A stretch of 12,385 nucleotides of DNA, taken from contig CAYYNP010000292.1 in NCBI GenBank assembly GCA_964472545.1, positions 1 to 12,385 on the forward strand. Reading direction: 5' to 3'. The notes under the pieces are model-generated. The model made no database searches. It saw only the letters and a program-made list of their open reading frames with translations, and had not been told where the DNA came from. Shown in pieces: positions 1 through 6,397 of this stretch (the first letter of the stretch is position 1; each line of letters opens with the position of its first letter). The translations under genes and the position numbers were made by a program. Source of the stretch: CAYYNP01 sp964472545. Lineage in GTDB: Bacteria > Planctomycetota > Planctomycetia > Pirellulales > Thermoguttaceae.

Positions 1-13
1 GGTACATCTCAAG

Positions 14-87
<74 letters not shown>

Positions 88-207
88 TAAGTTGTTTTCC
101 AGAAATACCTTACGACATATGCACCAGTGGTCTCCGCAATGCCGTTGGCAGCAGCGGTGACACCTGTTGGCCTATCTTGACAGTCGAAACTCGTGATTTG
201 GAACGCC

Positions 208-272
208 GACACCCGCCCGGTTCGAGCGGGAGAGGTGTCAATGACACCACCTGATCCCTTGACTAGGAGGTG
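208..272. other. Chain of overlapping short hairpins in a gene-free region
   Basis: The stretch from the tRNA (88) to the end of the mlaD gene (650) has no credible gene. Inside it, GACACC (208-213) can pair with GGTGTC (234-239), with an inner CCCG/CGGG stem. GGTGTCA (234-240) can instead pair perfectly with TGACACC (242-248). CACCACCT (245-252) can pair, with one mismatch, with AGGAGGTG (265-272), which resembles a strong Shine-Dalgarno sequence. These pairings exclude one another. The pattern is visible in the sequence; any regulatory role is inference, and decayed repeats are the simpler explanation. Confidence 0.4.
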
Positions 273-388
273 ATGCCGGGCGCGTCAGTCTACCAAGGCT
301 CGCCCAAAGAAGCCAGCCAAGCCTATCTTGGGGTATGCCAGGATTCTCTGGCAAACCTTGACCTGTCGGAAACTGCCGGGTTTTTCGA

Positions 389-473
389 GTCCCGAAGGGA
401 CGGTCGTCAATAGCCAGGGGCGTTAGCCCCTGGAAACGGGATCGCCATCTTATCTCGTGAGCCCTGAAGGGGC
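389..473. repeat. Cluster of three small palindromes (planctomycete-style intergenic repeats)
   Basis: Three hairpins follow each other: GTCCC-gaa-GGGAC (389-401), CCAGGGGC-gtta-GCCCCTGG (414-421 with 426-433, perfect 8-bp stem) and GCCCT-gaa-GGGGC (461-473, one G-T pair). The first and third share a pattern of a short GC stem closed by a GAA loop, which suggests related units. The wording resembles short repeats I associate with planctomycete intergenic DNA, but I cannot count copies in the genome from here. Confidence 0.5.
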
Positions 474-566
474 GAAAGAAAGGCCCGGCTGATCGACGCC
501 GTCGTGGGTAACGGGTGGCGGAGCCACGAGAGGTTTTGGGCCGGTGCCGAAGCCTCGTGTCGCTAC

Positions 567-637
567 GGTACCCCGACACTTTTCCGACGCAGCGATAGAA
601 GTGGCAACGCGTCCTTCGGAAAAGTGGCGGGGCTACC
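567..637. repeat. Imperfect inverted repeat downstream of the mla operon
   Basis: A 21-base left arm (567-587, containing CCGACACTTTTCCGA) matches the reverse complement of a 22-base right arm (616-637, containing TCGGAAAAGTGGCGG) with one mismatch and one inserted base; the loop is 28 bases. It begins about 13 bases beyond the stop codon of the minus-strand mlaD gene, so it could end that transcript. There is no run of T on the exit side, so it is not a classical intrinsic terminator; a dispersed palindromic repeat is equally likely. Confidence 0.6.
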
Positions 638-650
638 CTCGGGGCATCGC

Positions 651-1721
651 CTACTTCAGCCCCGCTCCCGGCCGCACTGCGTCGCGGACGATAATCCCGG
701 GGTGCCGCGCGATCTTGTCGGTGAAGACGCGTACGTCGGCCACGATCGGCTGCAACTGGCGGGTGAGCTGTTCGACGTTGTTGGCGGCCCGATTCAGGTG
801 CTCGTAGAGTTCCGGATCGTTGACCAGCCGGCCGAGCGTGCCTTGGTCGTTGGTCAGGTTGGCGGCGAAGCCCTGCATGTGTTGCATCAGGCCGTCGAGC
901 TGGTCGATTGCGTGGTCGATCCGCGCCACCCGTTGTTCGGCGTTCTGGCTGAGCGGCCCGGTGAATTTCTCCAGGTTGCGGAGGTTGGTGTCGACCAGGA
1001 CCATCGTGGTCTCGGCGTTTTCGAGGATCCTGCCCAGCCGCTGGATGCCCGACTTGAACTGCTGCTGGGTCTGCTCGTCGCCGATGATGTTGTCGGCGGC
1101 TCGGGCCACCCGGTCGAGCGTGGCCAACGTCTCGCCGGCCTGGCGGATGGCGTCGGCGAGGGCTTCTTCGTTGTTTCGCAGCGTGCCGGTCACCGTTTGG
1201 GCGGCCACGCCCATGTGGTCACTCGCCTGGGCCAGCGACTGCGCGGCCGCGCTGACCGATTCGCCCGTCTGGCGGAGGATATCCGTCAGTTCGGGGATCG
1301 CTTCGGTCGGCTCGGGCGTGCGGTGACCGATCAGCCAGGGAGTGTCGGCCGCCCGGACCGGCTTCTCGCTGCGTACCACGTGAATGATGGCGTCGCCGAG
1401 CAACTTCGAGCGGATGCTGAACGTTTCGTCGTCGTGCAACGGCCGGTCGAGCCGGGCGGTGACGATCACGCCGCGGCGCTGCAAGTCGGGTGCCTCGTCT
1501 TCCGCAAAGCGCACGTCGAGCACGCGGCCGACGAGAATCCCGCTCTTGCGGATCGGTGTGCTCGCGGTCACCCCGGGCGCATCTTGGAAAAAGACTTCGA
1601 CCGTGTGTTGCGTTTGAAACAGCCTGGGGGCTTCGCCGAACATCACGATCAGGATCACGGCGATAATCACGGAGGCCAGGACCATCACGCCTACGCGAAA
1701 CTGCATCACTCGTTCGTCCAT
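651..1721 (-). CDS. mlaD: MCE-domain lipid-transport protein (MlaD-like)
   Basis: This 356-residue protein is the substrate-binding, membrane-anchored subunit of an MCE/Mla ABC transporter, a family that moves phospholipids or other hydrophobic molecules between membranes. One membrane segment lies at about residues 10-28, followed by an MCE domain at about 39-118 (VEVFFQDAPGV, then IRKSGILVGRV). The remaining 230 residues are largely helical and rich in Q, N and L, likely a coiled-coil or helical barrel segment. It is much longer than the roughly 180 residues of E. coli MlaD and closer to Mce/PqiB-like layouts. The start sits 5 bases after the mlaF stop, with GGGAG 9 bases upstream, so it is translated as the last gene of the operon. 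The cargo cannot be read from the sequence. Confidence 0.88.
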   Translation of the reverse strand: MDERVMQFRVGVMVLASVIIAVILIVMFGEAPRLFQTQHTVEVFFQDAPGVTASTPIRKSGILVGRVLDVRFAEDEAPDLQRRGVIVTARLDRPLHDDETFSIRSKLLGDAIIHVVRSEKPVRAADTPWLIGHRTPEPTEAIPELTDILRQTGESVSAAAQSLAQASDHMGVAAQTVTGTLRNNEEALADAIRQAGETLATLDRVARAADNIIGDEQTQQQFKSGIQRLGRILENAETTMVLVDTNLRNLEKFTGPLSQNAEQRVARIDHAIDQLDGLMQHMQGFAANLTNDQGTLGRLVNDPELYEHLNRAANNVEQLTRQLQPIVADVRVFTDKIARHPGIIVRDAVRPGAGLK

Positions 1722-1726
1722 CAGCG

Positions 1727-2554
1727 TTAGCTCCCGTGTTTCTGCCGCATTTCCATCAAGCGTTCGCCCGCCTCGCCGCGGACGAATTGGCCCACCCGGG
1801 CGTCGGTGGCCTCGTCGATCTTCTCCGGCGGACCGTCGTAGAGGATCTGTGGTTCGTCGGGTCCCAACCGTGCCAGTGGGAAGAGCATCACCACGCGGTC
1901 GGCCACCTTGTAGGTCGTACGCATGTCGTGCGTGACCACCACGCCGGTGACCGGATGGTGCCGCCGCGTAGTAATAATCAACTCGTTGATCACGTCGCTC
2001 ATGATCGGGTCAAGCCCGGTGGTCGGCTCGTCGTAGAGCACGATTTCCGGCTCCAGGACCAGCGCCCTGGCAAGGCCCACGCGTTTGCGCATGCCGCCGG
2101 ACAACTCGGCCGGCTTCTTCCGCAGCACGTCTTCGGGCAGTCCGACCTCGGCCAGCCGGGCGGAGCAGATCTCGTGAATCTCGGCCTCCGACTTGGTGGT
2201 ATGCTGGCGCAGCGGGAAGCTGATGTTCTGGGCCACGGTCATGCTGTCGAACAGGGCGGCCTGTTGGAAGAGAAACCCGAAGCGGGTCCGCTGCGTGGTG
2301 AGTTCCCTCTCGCCCAAATCGCCAAGATCCCGGCCGTCGAAATGAACGCTTCCCTCGGTCGGCTGCAACAGCCCGATGATCGTCTTCAGAAGTACCGTCT
2401 TGCCGCATCCGCTCTCGCCGATGACCGCCAACGTCTCGCCGCGGCCGATTTCGAGGCTCACGTCGCGCAACACCTGCTGGTGTCCAAACCTGACCCCCAA
2501 GCGGTCGAGCTTGACCAGCGACGTGTCGGTCGGGTTTCCGGTGGCGTAGACCAT
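1727..2554 (-). CDS. mlaF: ABC transporter ATP-binding protein (MlaF-like)
   Basis: This is the cytoplasmic ATPase that powers the MlaE permease. All nucleotide-binding motifs are present in its 275 residues: Walker A GESGCGKT (46-53), Q-loop at Q97/Q98, signature LSGGMRKRV (151-159), Walker B IVLYDEP with catalytic E176, D-loop D182 and H-loop H209. The signature form LSGGMRKR is typical of MlaF/Mkl-type ATPases and separates it from general ABC importers. The gene follows mlaE by 19 bases; an AAGGA lies 13 bases upstream of the ATG, rather far, just after the mlaE stop. The length is normal for the family. It appears intact. Confidence 0.93.
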   Translation of the reverse strand: MVYATGNPTDTSLVKLDRLGVRFGHQQVLRDVSLEIGRGETLAVIGESGCGKTVLLKTIIGLLQPTEGSVHFDGRDLGDLGERELTTQRTRFGFLFQQAALFDSMTVAQNISFPLRQHTTKSEAEIHEICSARLAEVGLPEDVLRKKPAELSGGMRKRVGLARALVLEPEIVLYDEPTTGLDPIMSDVINELIITTRRHHPVTGVVVTHDMRTTYKVADRVVMLFPLARLGPDEPQILYDGPPEKIDEATDARVGQFVRGEAGERLMEMRQKHGS

Positions 2555-2573
2555 GTCCGCTACGAGTTCCTTC

Positions 2574-3455
2574 TCACTGGACCAGTTTCGGCGCCTCGGG
2601 CCAAATGGCGTAGTAGAATGTCTCCAGGCCGATCCCCAGCAGCAGATCCAACAGCAAGATCATCACGAAGGAGTGAACGAACGCGGAGGTGGCCGCCCGG
2701 CCGACGCCTTCGGCCCCCGGATCGCAGTTGAACCCACGATGGCACCCGATAATGGCAATCGCCGCGCCGAAGAAGAGGCTCTTGAACACACCGGCAAACA
2801 GGTCGAAATTGCCCACGAAGTGCCGGGAATTCTCCAGGTAGTGGTGCTGATCGATTCCCAATAGGTGAACCGCGTAGAAGAACGCCCCGGCCACGCCCAT
2901 GAAATCGGCCATCAGCGTCAGCGCCGGAATCAGCAACAGGCAACCGAGGAACCGTGGCACGACCAGATAGTGGATCGGGTTGGCCCCCATGCTCGTCAGC
3001 GCGTCGATCTGTTCGGTCACCCGCATAGTGCCCAGTTCCGCCGCCATCGAGCTTCCCACCCGGCCGGCCAACATGGTGGCGGCCAACACCGGCCCCAATT
3101 CGCGGACCAGCGTCATGCTGATCACCGCCCCCAGCCTCGATTCCATATGGAGCATGCGGAACTGTACGTAACTCTGCACGACCAGCACCATGCCGATGAA
3201 CGTGCCCGTCAAAGCCACCACCGGCAAGCTCAATACGCCGATCTGGTAGAAGTTCGGCAGCAGCGTCTCGCGGCGCGGCAGCCGGGTGAAAAGCCAGCGG
3301 AAGATCGACAGGGAGAAGAGCGTGATGCTGCCCAGGGCGGCGACCCACTCCATCACCAAGGCTCCAGAGTCCGCGATCCAGTCGACCAAAGCCTGGAGAC
3401 GCCCACCCCTAAGAGTGGAATCGCCTGCGTTCGTCGGGCTGGAATTCGTGGCCAT
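2574..3455 (-). CDS. mlaE: MlaE-family ABC transporter permease
   Basis: This 293-residue inner-membrane permease is the channel subunit of the MCE transporter. The family core is clear: RELGPVLAATMLAGRVGSS (118-136), then AAELGTMRVTEQIDALTSMG (138-157) and, near the end, GAEGVGRAATSAFVHS (247-262) followed by the last hydrophobic helix. Several membrane segments are visible at about 73-95, 110-130, 165-200, 218-238 and 258-280. The first 35 residues before the conserved part are polar and variable. The start is the first ATG and lies about 20 bases from the likely transcription start; no strong ribosome-binding site is visible, so an internal start such as M35 remains possible. It is the first gene of the operon mlaE-mlaF-mlaD. 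No mlaC or mlaB gene is found on either side. Confidence 0.9.
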   Translation of the reverse strand: MATNSSPTNAGDSTLRGGRLQALVDWIADSGALVMEWVAALGSITLFSLSIFRWLFTRLPRRETLLPNFYQIGVLSLPVVALTGTFIGMVLVVQSYVQFRMLHMESRLGAVISMTLVRELGPVLAATMLAGRVGSSMAAELGTMRVTEQIDALTSMGANPIHYLVVPRFLGCLLLIPALTLMADFMGVAGAFFYAVHLLGIDQHHYLENSRHFVGNFDLFAGVFKSLFFGAAIAIIGCHRGFNCDPGAEGVGRAATSAFVHSFVMILLLDLLLGIGLETFYYAIWPEAPKLVQ

Positions 3456-3481
3456 AGCGATCGAGGCGTGGAAAGCTGGGG

Positions 3482-3487
3482 ATTATA
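3482..3487 (-). promoter_or_regulatory. TATAAT -10 box of the mla operon
   Basis: On the minus strand a perfect TATAAT lies 26 bases before the mlaE ATG, preceded by an A-rich tract (AGAAAAAACC). No good TTGACA is found at the expected distance. A 7-bp inverted repeat (CCTGCGC 3505-3511 with GCGCAGG 3519-3525) occupies the -35 position and could be an operator. The -10 match is seen directly; promoter activity is inferred. Confidence 0.45.
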
Positions 3488-3631
3488 TCAGGTTTTTTCT
3501 GGCGCCTGCGCATCTCGGGCGCAGGGCGACACTTCCTTTGTCGACCCGCGAACCGTGACGCTTGAGCAAAGACTGCGGATTGCTTAGCTTGGGGCGGCTG
3601 GGGTAAATAGTGAGTGACGTTTGCCTCGGAT

Positions 3632-3708
3632 GTGTGCCGCCGCTTCGCAGAAGAGGTGCCTCGATTGGCCATGGTGGCTACCACTGCTTCTGCGAGGCAG
3701 TGGCACAC
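3632..3708. repeat. Imperfect inverted repeat between mlaE and the MFS gene
   Basis: The left arm (3632-3653, starting GTGTGCCGCC) and right arm (3687-3708, ending GTGGCACAC) are complementary at 18 of 22 positions around a 33-base loop. The interval 3456-3802 has no gene I can support; it holds the mla promoter, this element and a second palindrome at 3784-3806. The element resembles dispersed palindromic repeats; no open reading frame or transposase is linked to it. Confidence 0.55.
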
Positions 3709-3783
3709 GGTGGAGAATGGTGAAGGAATGAACGCAGGTTGCGGGAAGGCTGCTACCGCTTGCTGCGGTTTCAGCCCGGGCGG

Positions 3784-3806
3784 TGACATCTCGCGGAGAT
3801 GACTAC
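3784..3806. repeat. Short palindromic repeat overlapping the MFS stop codon
   Basis: The core is CATCTC-gcg-GAGATG (3787-3801), within TGACATCTCGCGGAG followed by ATGACTAC. The same sequence, longer by four bases (GCGA), occurs at 10817-10843. The TAG stop of the minus-strand MFS gene (3803-3805) is read from the CTA of this repeat, so the gene ends inside it. Confidence 0.6.
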
Positions 3807-5137
3807 TCTGCGCGATTCGGTGCGTGCGGTCCTTGATGACTTGCCTTCGGCTCGATCACCAGCAACAGCACGGGCACGGCCAGAGTGCGGCCGATCCAGC
3901 CGATCAGGAAGATGATCTGGTAGATGTTCCAGGGGCTCGCGCCGAACGGCCAAAATGCCTGCCCGCTGTAGCAATCCAGCAGATAACCGCCGAGGATCGT
4001 GCTGGCGGCGTAGCAGAGGCCGGTGATGGTGAAGTACGCAGCGATGTAGGGTGTGTTCGACTCGCCCGGCGAGAGCTTCAGCATCAAGTTCGGCAGGCAG
4101 ACGTTCAGGCCGGCGTAGGCGATCCAGAGCGTCCATGCGCCGCCGATCCACCCGGGATAATCCGACGTGGCGGCCAGATAGAACAGCGGCCCTTGAGCCA
4201 CCAGCAACATGCTGCCGACCATTACCGGGCGATTGCCGAGCCGGTCGGCCAGGCGGCCCAAATAAGGGCTGCAGATGAGTTGGCCGATTCGCATGGTCGT
4301 GCCCATCCCCAACATCACGAATAGCCCCAACCCGAGTGCCCGATAGGGGTAGATGCCTTGCGCGGATTGGCTCACCCCGTTGAAGAACGAAAACCAGCAA
4401 CCAAACGCCACCAGCCGCAGGAATCGTGCGTCGACGAACGGGGCCAGGGTCGCCCGCAGCGTGGCCCCATGGCGAACCGTTTGGCTTCGGGAGAGCCGGG
4501 GGATGCGCGTCAACGGTACCAATGCTGCCACCATCAGGCACGCGCCGACGCCGGCAGAAATCGCGTAGCCGATCCACCATTGCGGCTTCAGATGAACCGA
4601 CTTCCACCACCAGGTGAACACCCCACAGGCGATTGCTCCGACGGCGCCGCCGGCGACCATCCAGCGCTCCCTCCGCCCGATGAAGCGGCCGCGGATCCGC
4701 AACGGCACGAGGTCGGCCAGCCACGACCAGAGCGCGATCGTGCCCAGATACTGCAATAGGTGATACCCACACCACAAGCCCACCAGCGCCGCCAGCGAAC
4801 CCCGGTCGGTGGCCAGCACGCCGGGCGCGGCCACCAACGGCAGCGCGGCGAGCACCGCCGCGCTGAGCAGAAAAGCCCCCAGACAGAATCGCTTGCGATC
4901 GACGTACCTTCCGATCACCGCCGGCGCGCCCAGCCGCAGCACCCCGACCAGGTGACGGGTGGCCAAGATCATCCCCACGCCCAGGCCGATCTTCTCGGGC
5001 CCGAGATCCATGGCCAGATAGACGACCAACGTGGAACTGGCCAGCCCGTTGCCCAGCGCCCAGACGGCGCCGTTGAGATAACCGAGACTTCGTGCCCGGC
5101 GGCGTTGGAATATGGCAAGCGGCGCGTCGGCGGTCAC
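3803..5137 (-). CDS. Major facilitator superfamily (MFS) transporter
   Basis: A 444-residue integral membrane protein with about twelve hydrophobic segments, the usual MFS length. Motif A-like loops appear in both halves: GRYVDRKRF (about 76-84) and GRLADRLGNRP (about 294-304). A third conserved loop, ADLVPLRIRGRFIGRRER (141-158), lies between segments 4 and 5. The substrate is unknown. The frame is open far upstream to 5539, but the added part is polar, repeat-like in composition and overlaps the opposite gene. I therefore chose GTG at 5137, which gives a start TADAPLAIFQRRR directly before the first hydrophobic stretch and has AAGG 7 bases upstream. ATG at 5254 is the main alternative but has no ribosome-binding site. 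The stop lies in a palindromic repeat. The gene is alone and diverges from the DUF1559 gene. Confidence 0.82.
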   Translation of the reverse strand: MTADAPLAIFQRRRARSLGYLNGAVWALGNGLASSTLVVYLAMDLGPEKIGLGVGMILATRHLVGVLRLGAPAVIGRYVDRKRFCLGAFLLSAAVLAALPLVAAPGVLATDRGSLAALVGLWCGYHLLQYLGTIALWSWLADLVPLRIRGRFIGRRERWMVAGGAVGAIACGVFTWWWKSVHLKPQWWIGYAISAGVGACLMVAALVPLTRIPRLSRSQTVRHGATLRATLAPFVDARFLRLVAFGCWFSFFNGVSQSAQGIYPYRALGLGLFVMLGMGTTMRIGQLICSPYLGRLADRLGNRPVMVGSMLLVAQGPLFYLAATSDYPGWIGGAWTLWIAYAGLNVCLPNLMLKLSPGESNTPYIAAYFTITGLCYAASTILGGYLLDCYSGQAFWPFGASPWNIYQIIFLIGWIGRTLAVPVLLLVIEPKASHQGPHAPNRAE

Positions 5138-5156
5138 GTGAATACCTTGATGGGAT

Positions 5157-5181
5157 ATCTCGATGGCGGAATCTCGATGGC
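5157..5181. repeat. 11-bp direct repeat upstream of the MFS start
   Basis: ATCTCGATGGC occurs twice (5157-5167 and 5171-5181), separated by three bases, a period of 14. It sits 20-44 bases upstream of the chosen GTG of the MFS gene, where a regulator site or leader element could lie. The rest of the 307-bp divergent interval (5138-5444) shows no further gene. Confidence 0.45.
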
Positions 5182-5367
5182 CGGAGGGGCGACGAACCGT
5201 ATAGCCTACGAGGGGGACTTGTTGGCAGCAAGAGGCCGTCATCATGGAGGGCATATGTGGCCAACCAACACATCCCTCGATATTGGGGTCTTGTCTTCGC
5301 GCGGGTTGCGAAGGGAGGGGTAGCCGACACGAGCAGGTCAGGGGTCGCCTTGTTGTCCGAAAGCGGT

Positions 5368-5373
5368 TACAAT
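5368..5373 (+). promoter_or_regulatory. Possible -10 box for the DUF1559-lysA run
   Basis: TACAAT lies 71 bases before the ATG at 5445, in the divergent interval. No good -35 hexamer is present at 15-19 bases. This is a weak candidate based on the hexamer only. Confidence 0.25.
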
Positions 5374-5444
5374 CAACTCTAGGGAAGTTACGTACCTGGG
5401 AGCACGACATTCCAGGGAATTTGGGCGCCGGAAGAGGATCTCCA

Positions 5445-6386
5445 ATGCATCGCAATATGCGCGGTTTTACACTGGTGGAATTGCTGGTGGTGATTGCCAT
5501 CATCGGCATCCTGGTCGGGCTGACCCTGCCGGCCATCAATTACGCTCGCGAGACGGGACGGATGACCACGTGCGAGAGCAACGTCGAGCAACTCGCCAAA
5601 GCCAGCCTGCATCATCTCGAAAGCCAGGGTCATTACCCCACCGGAGGCTGGGGATATCGCTGGGTCGGCGATCCCGACGCCGGCTACGATTACCGGCAGC
5701 CGGGCGGCTGGGTATTCAACATCCTCTCCTATATCGACAAAGACTCGCTCCGCCGAAAGGGCGAGGGATTGGCTGCCTCGCAGAAGATGGGCGAAGCCGG
5801 CGAGGTCGTCGATACGCCGCTGCAACTGTTGACCTGCCCGTCGCGGCGCAGGGTGTTGAAGTATCCCTCAACCGCGCAGTACGTCAATGCAAGGTCGACG
5901 GGGAAGTCGGGACGCTCGGACTACGCGGCCAACGCCGGCAGTGCGTCGCCGGGCGACGATCAAGGCCCCCAGAATCTGGCCGGCGCAGAAAGTTATTCCT
6001 GGCGGCATAGCAACCACAACGGCGTGGTCTTCCAGCGCAGCACGGTTCGCGACGCGAAGATCGAGGACGGCGCCGGCAACACGTACCTCGTGGGCGAGCG
6101 GTACATGAACGCCTTGGCCTACACTACCGGCAAAGCCCTCGACGACGACCAAAGCATGTACGCCGGCCATTGCAACGACTCGTTGCGTTGGGCTCAGCGA
6201 GCCCCTCGGCAAGACACCCGCGGTACGTCGCGCTACTTCCGCTTCGGCAGCACCCACGCCACCGGTTTCCACATGGCCTTTTGCGACGGCTCGACGCGGC
6301 GGATCAACTTCAATCTCGATGTGACCACCCATCAACGTATGGGCAACCGGGCAGACGGCCAGCCGGTCGATAAAGGTCAGCTTTAG
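5445..6386 (+). CDS. DUF1559 pseudopilin-like protein with prepilin signal
   Basis: A 313-residue protein of the DUF1559 family, which is greatly expanded in planctomycetes and whose function is largely unknown. The N-terminus is a type IV prepilin-like leader: MHRNMRG then FTLVE, with expected cleavage after G7 by a prepilin peptidase, F8 methylation and E12 conserved, followed by one hydrophobic helix (8-30). The central part has the family's SDYAANAG (158-165). Near the end H271-x9-D281-G282 matches the H-x9-DG motif exactly. The start was chosen because AGAGGA lies 6 bases upstream and because the leader begins there; the frame is open further upstream but that part is unrelated. M5 (5457) is a possible second start. 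It is likely anchored to the cell envelope by its pilin-like helix. lysA begins 11 bases after the stop. Confidence 0.92.
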   Translation: MHRNMRGFTLVELLVVIAIIGILVGLTLPAINYARETGRMTTCESNVEQLAKASLHHLESQGHYPTGGWGYRWVGDPDAGYDYRQPGGWVFNILSYIDKDSLRRKGEGLAASQKMGEAGEVVDTPLQLLTCPSRRRVLKYPSTAQYVNARSTGKSGRSDYAANAGSASPGDDQGPQNLAGAESYSWRHSNHNGVVFQRSTVRDAKIEDGAGNTYLVGERYMNALAYTTGKALDDDQSMYAGHCNDSLRWAQRAPRQDTRGTSRYFRFGSTHATGFHMAFCDGSTRRINFNLDVTTHQRMGNRADGQPVDKGQL

Positions 6387-6397
6387 TAGTCCACGTC

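Noticed and set aside
273..413. 46-codon frame after AGGAGG
   Set aside because: The spacing between AGGAGG and ATG is only two bases, codon use is not coding-like, and no motif is seen; kept only as part of the hairpin observation.
504..1730. Long open frame on the plus strand (408 codons) across the mlaD gene
   Set aside because: It is antisense to a clear MCE protein and its product is low in complexity with no motif; GC-rich codon bias opens this frame.
1736..2731. Long plus-strand frame opposite mlaF
   Set aside because: The opposite strand has every ABC ATPase motif; this frame has none.
5244..5444. Upstream extension of the DUF1559 frame
   Set aside because: The prepilin leader must be near the N-terminus, and a ribosome-binding site stands before 5445.
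5138..5539. N-terminal extension of the MFS protein up to 5539
   Set aside because: It overlaps the opposite DUF1559 start, has no hydrophobic or conserved content, and GTG at 5137 has its own ribosome-binding site.
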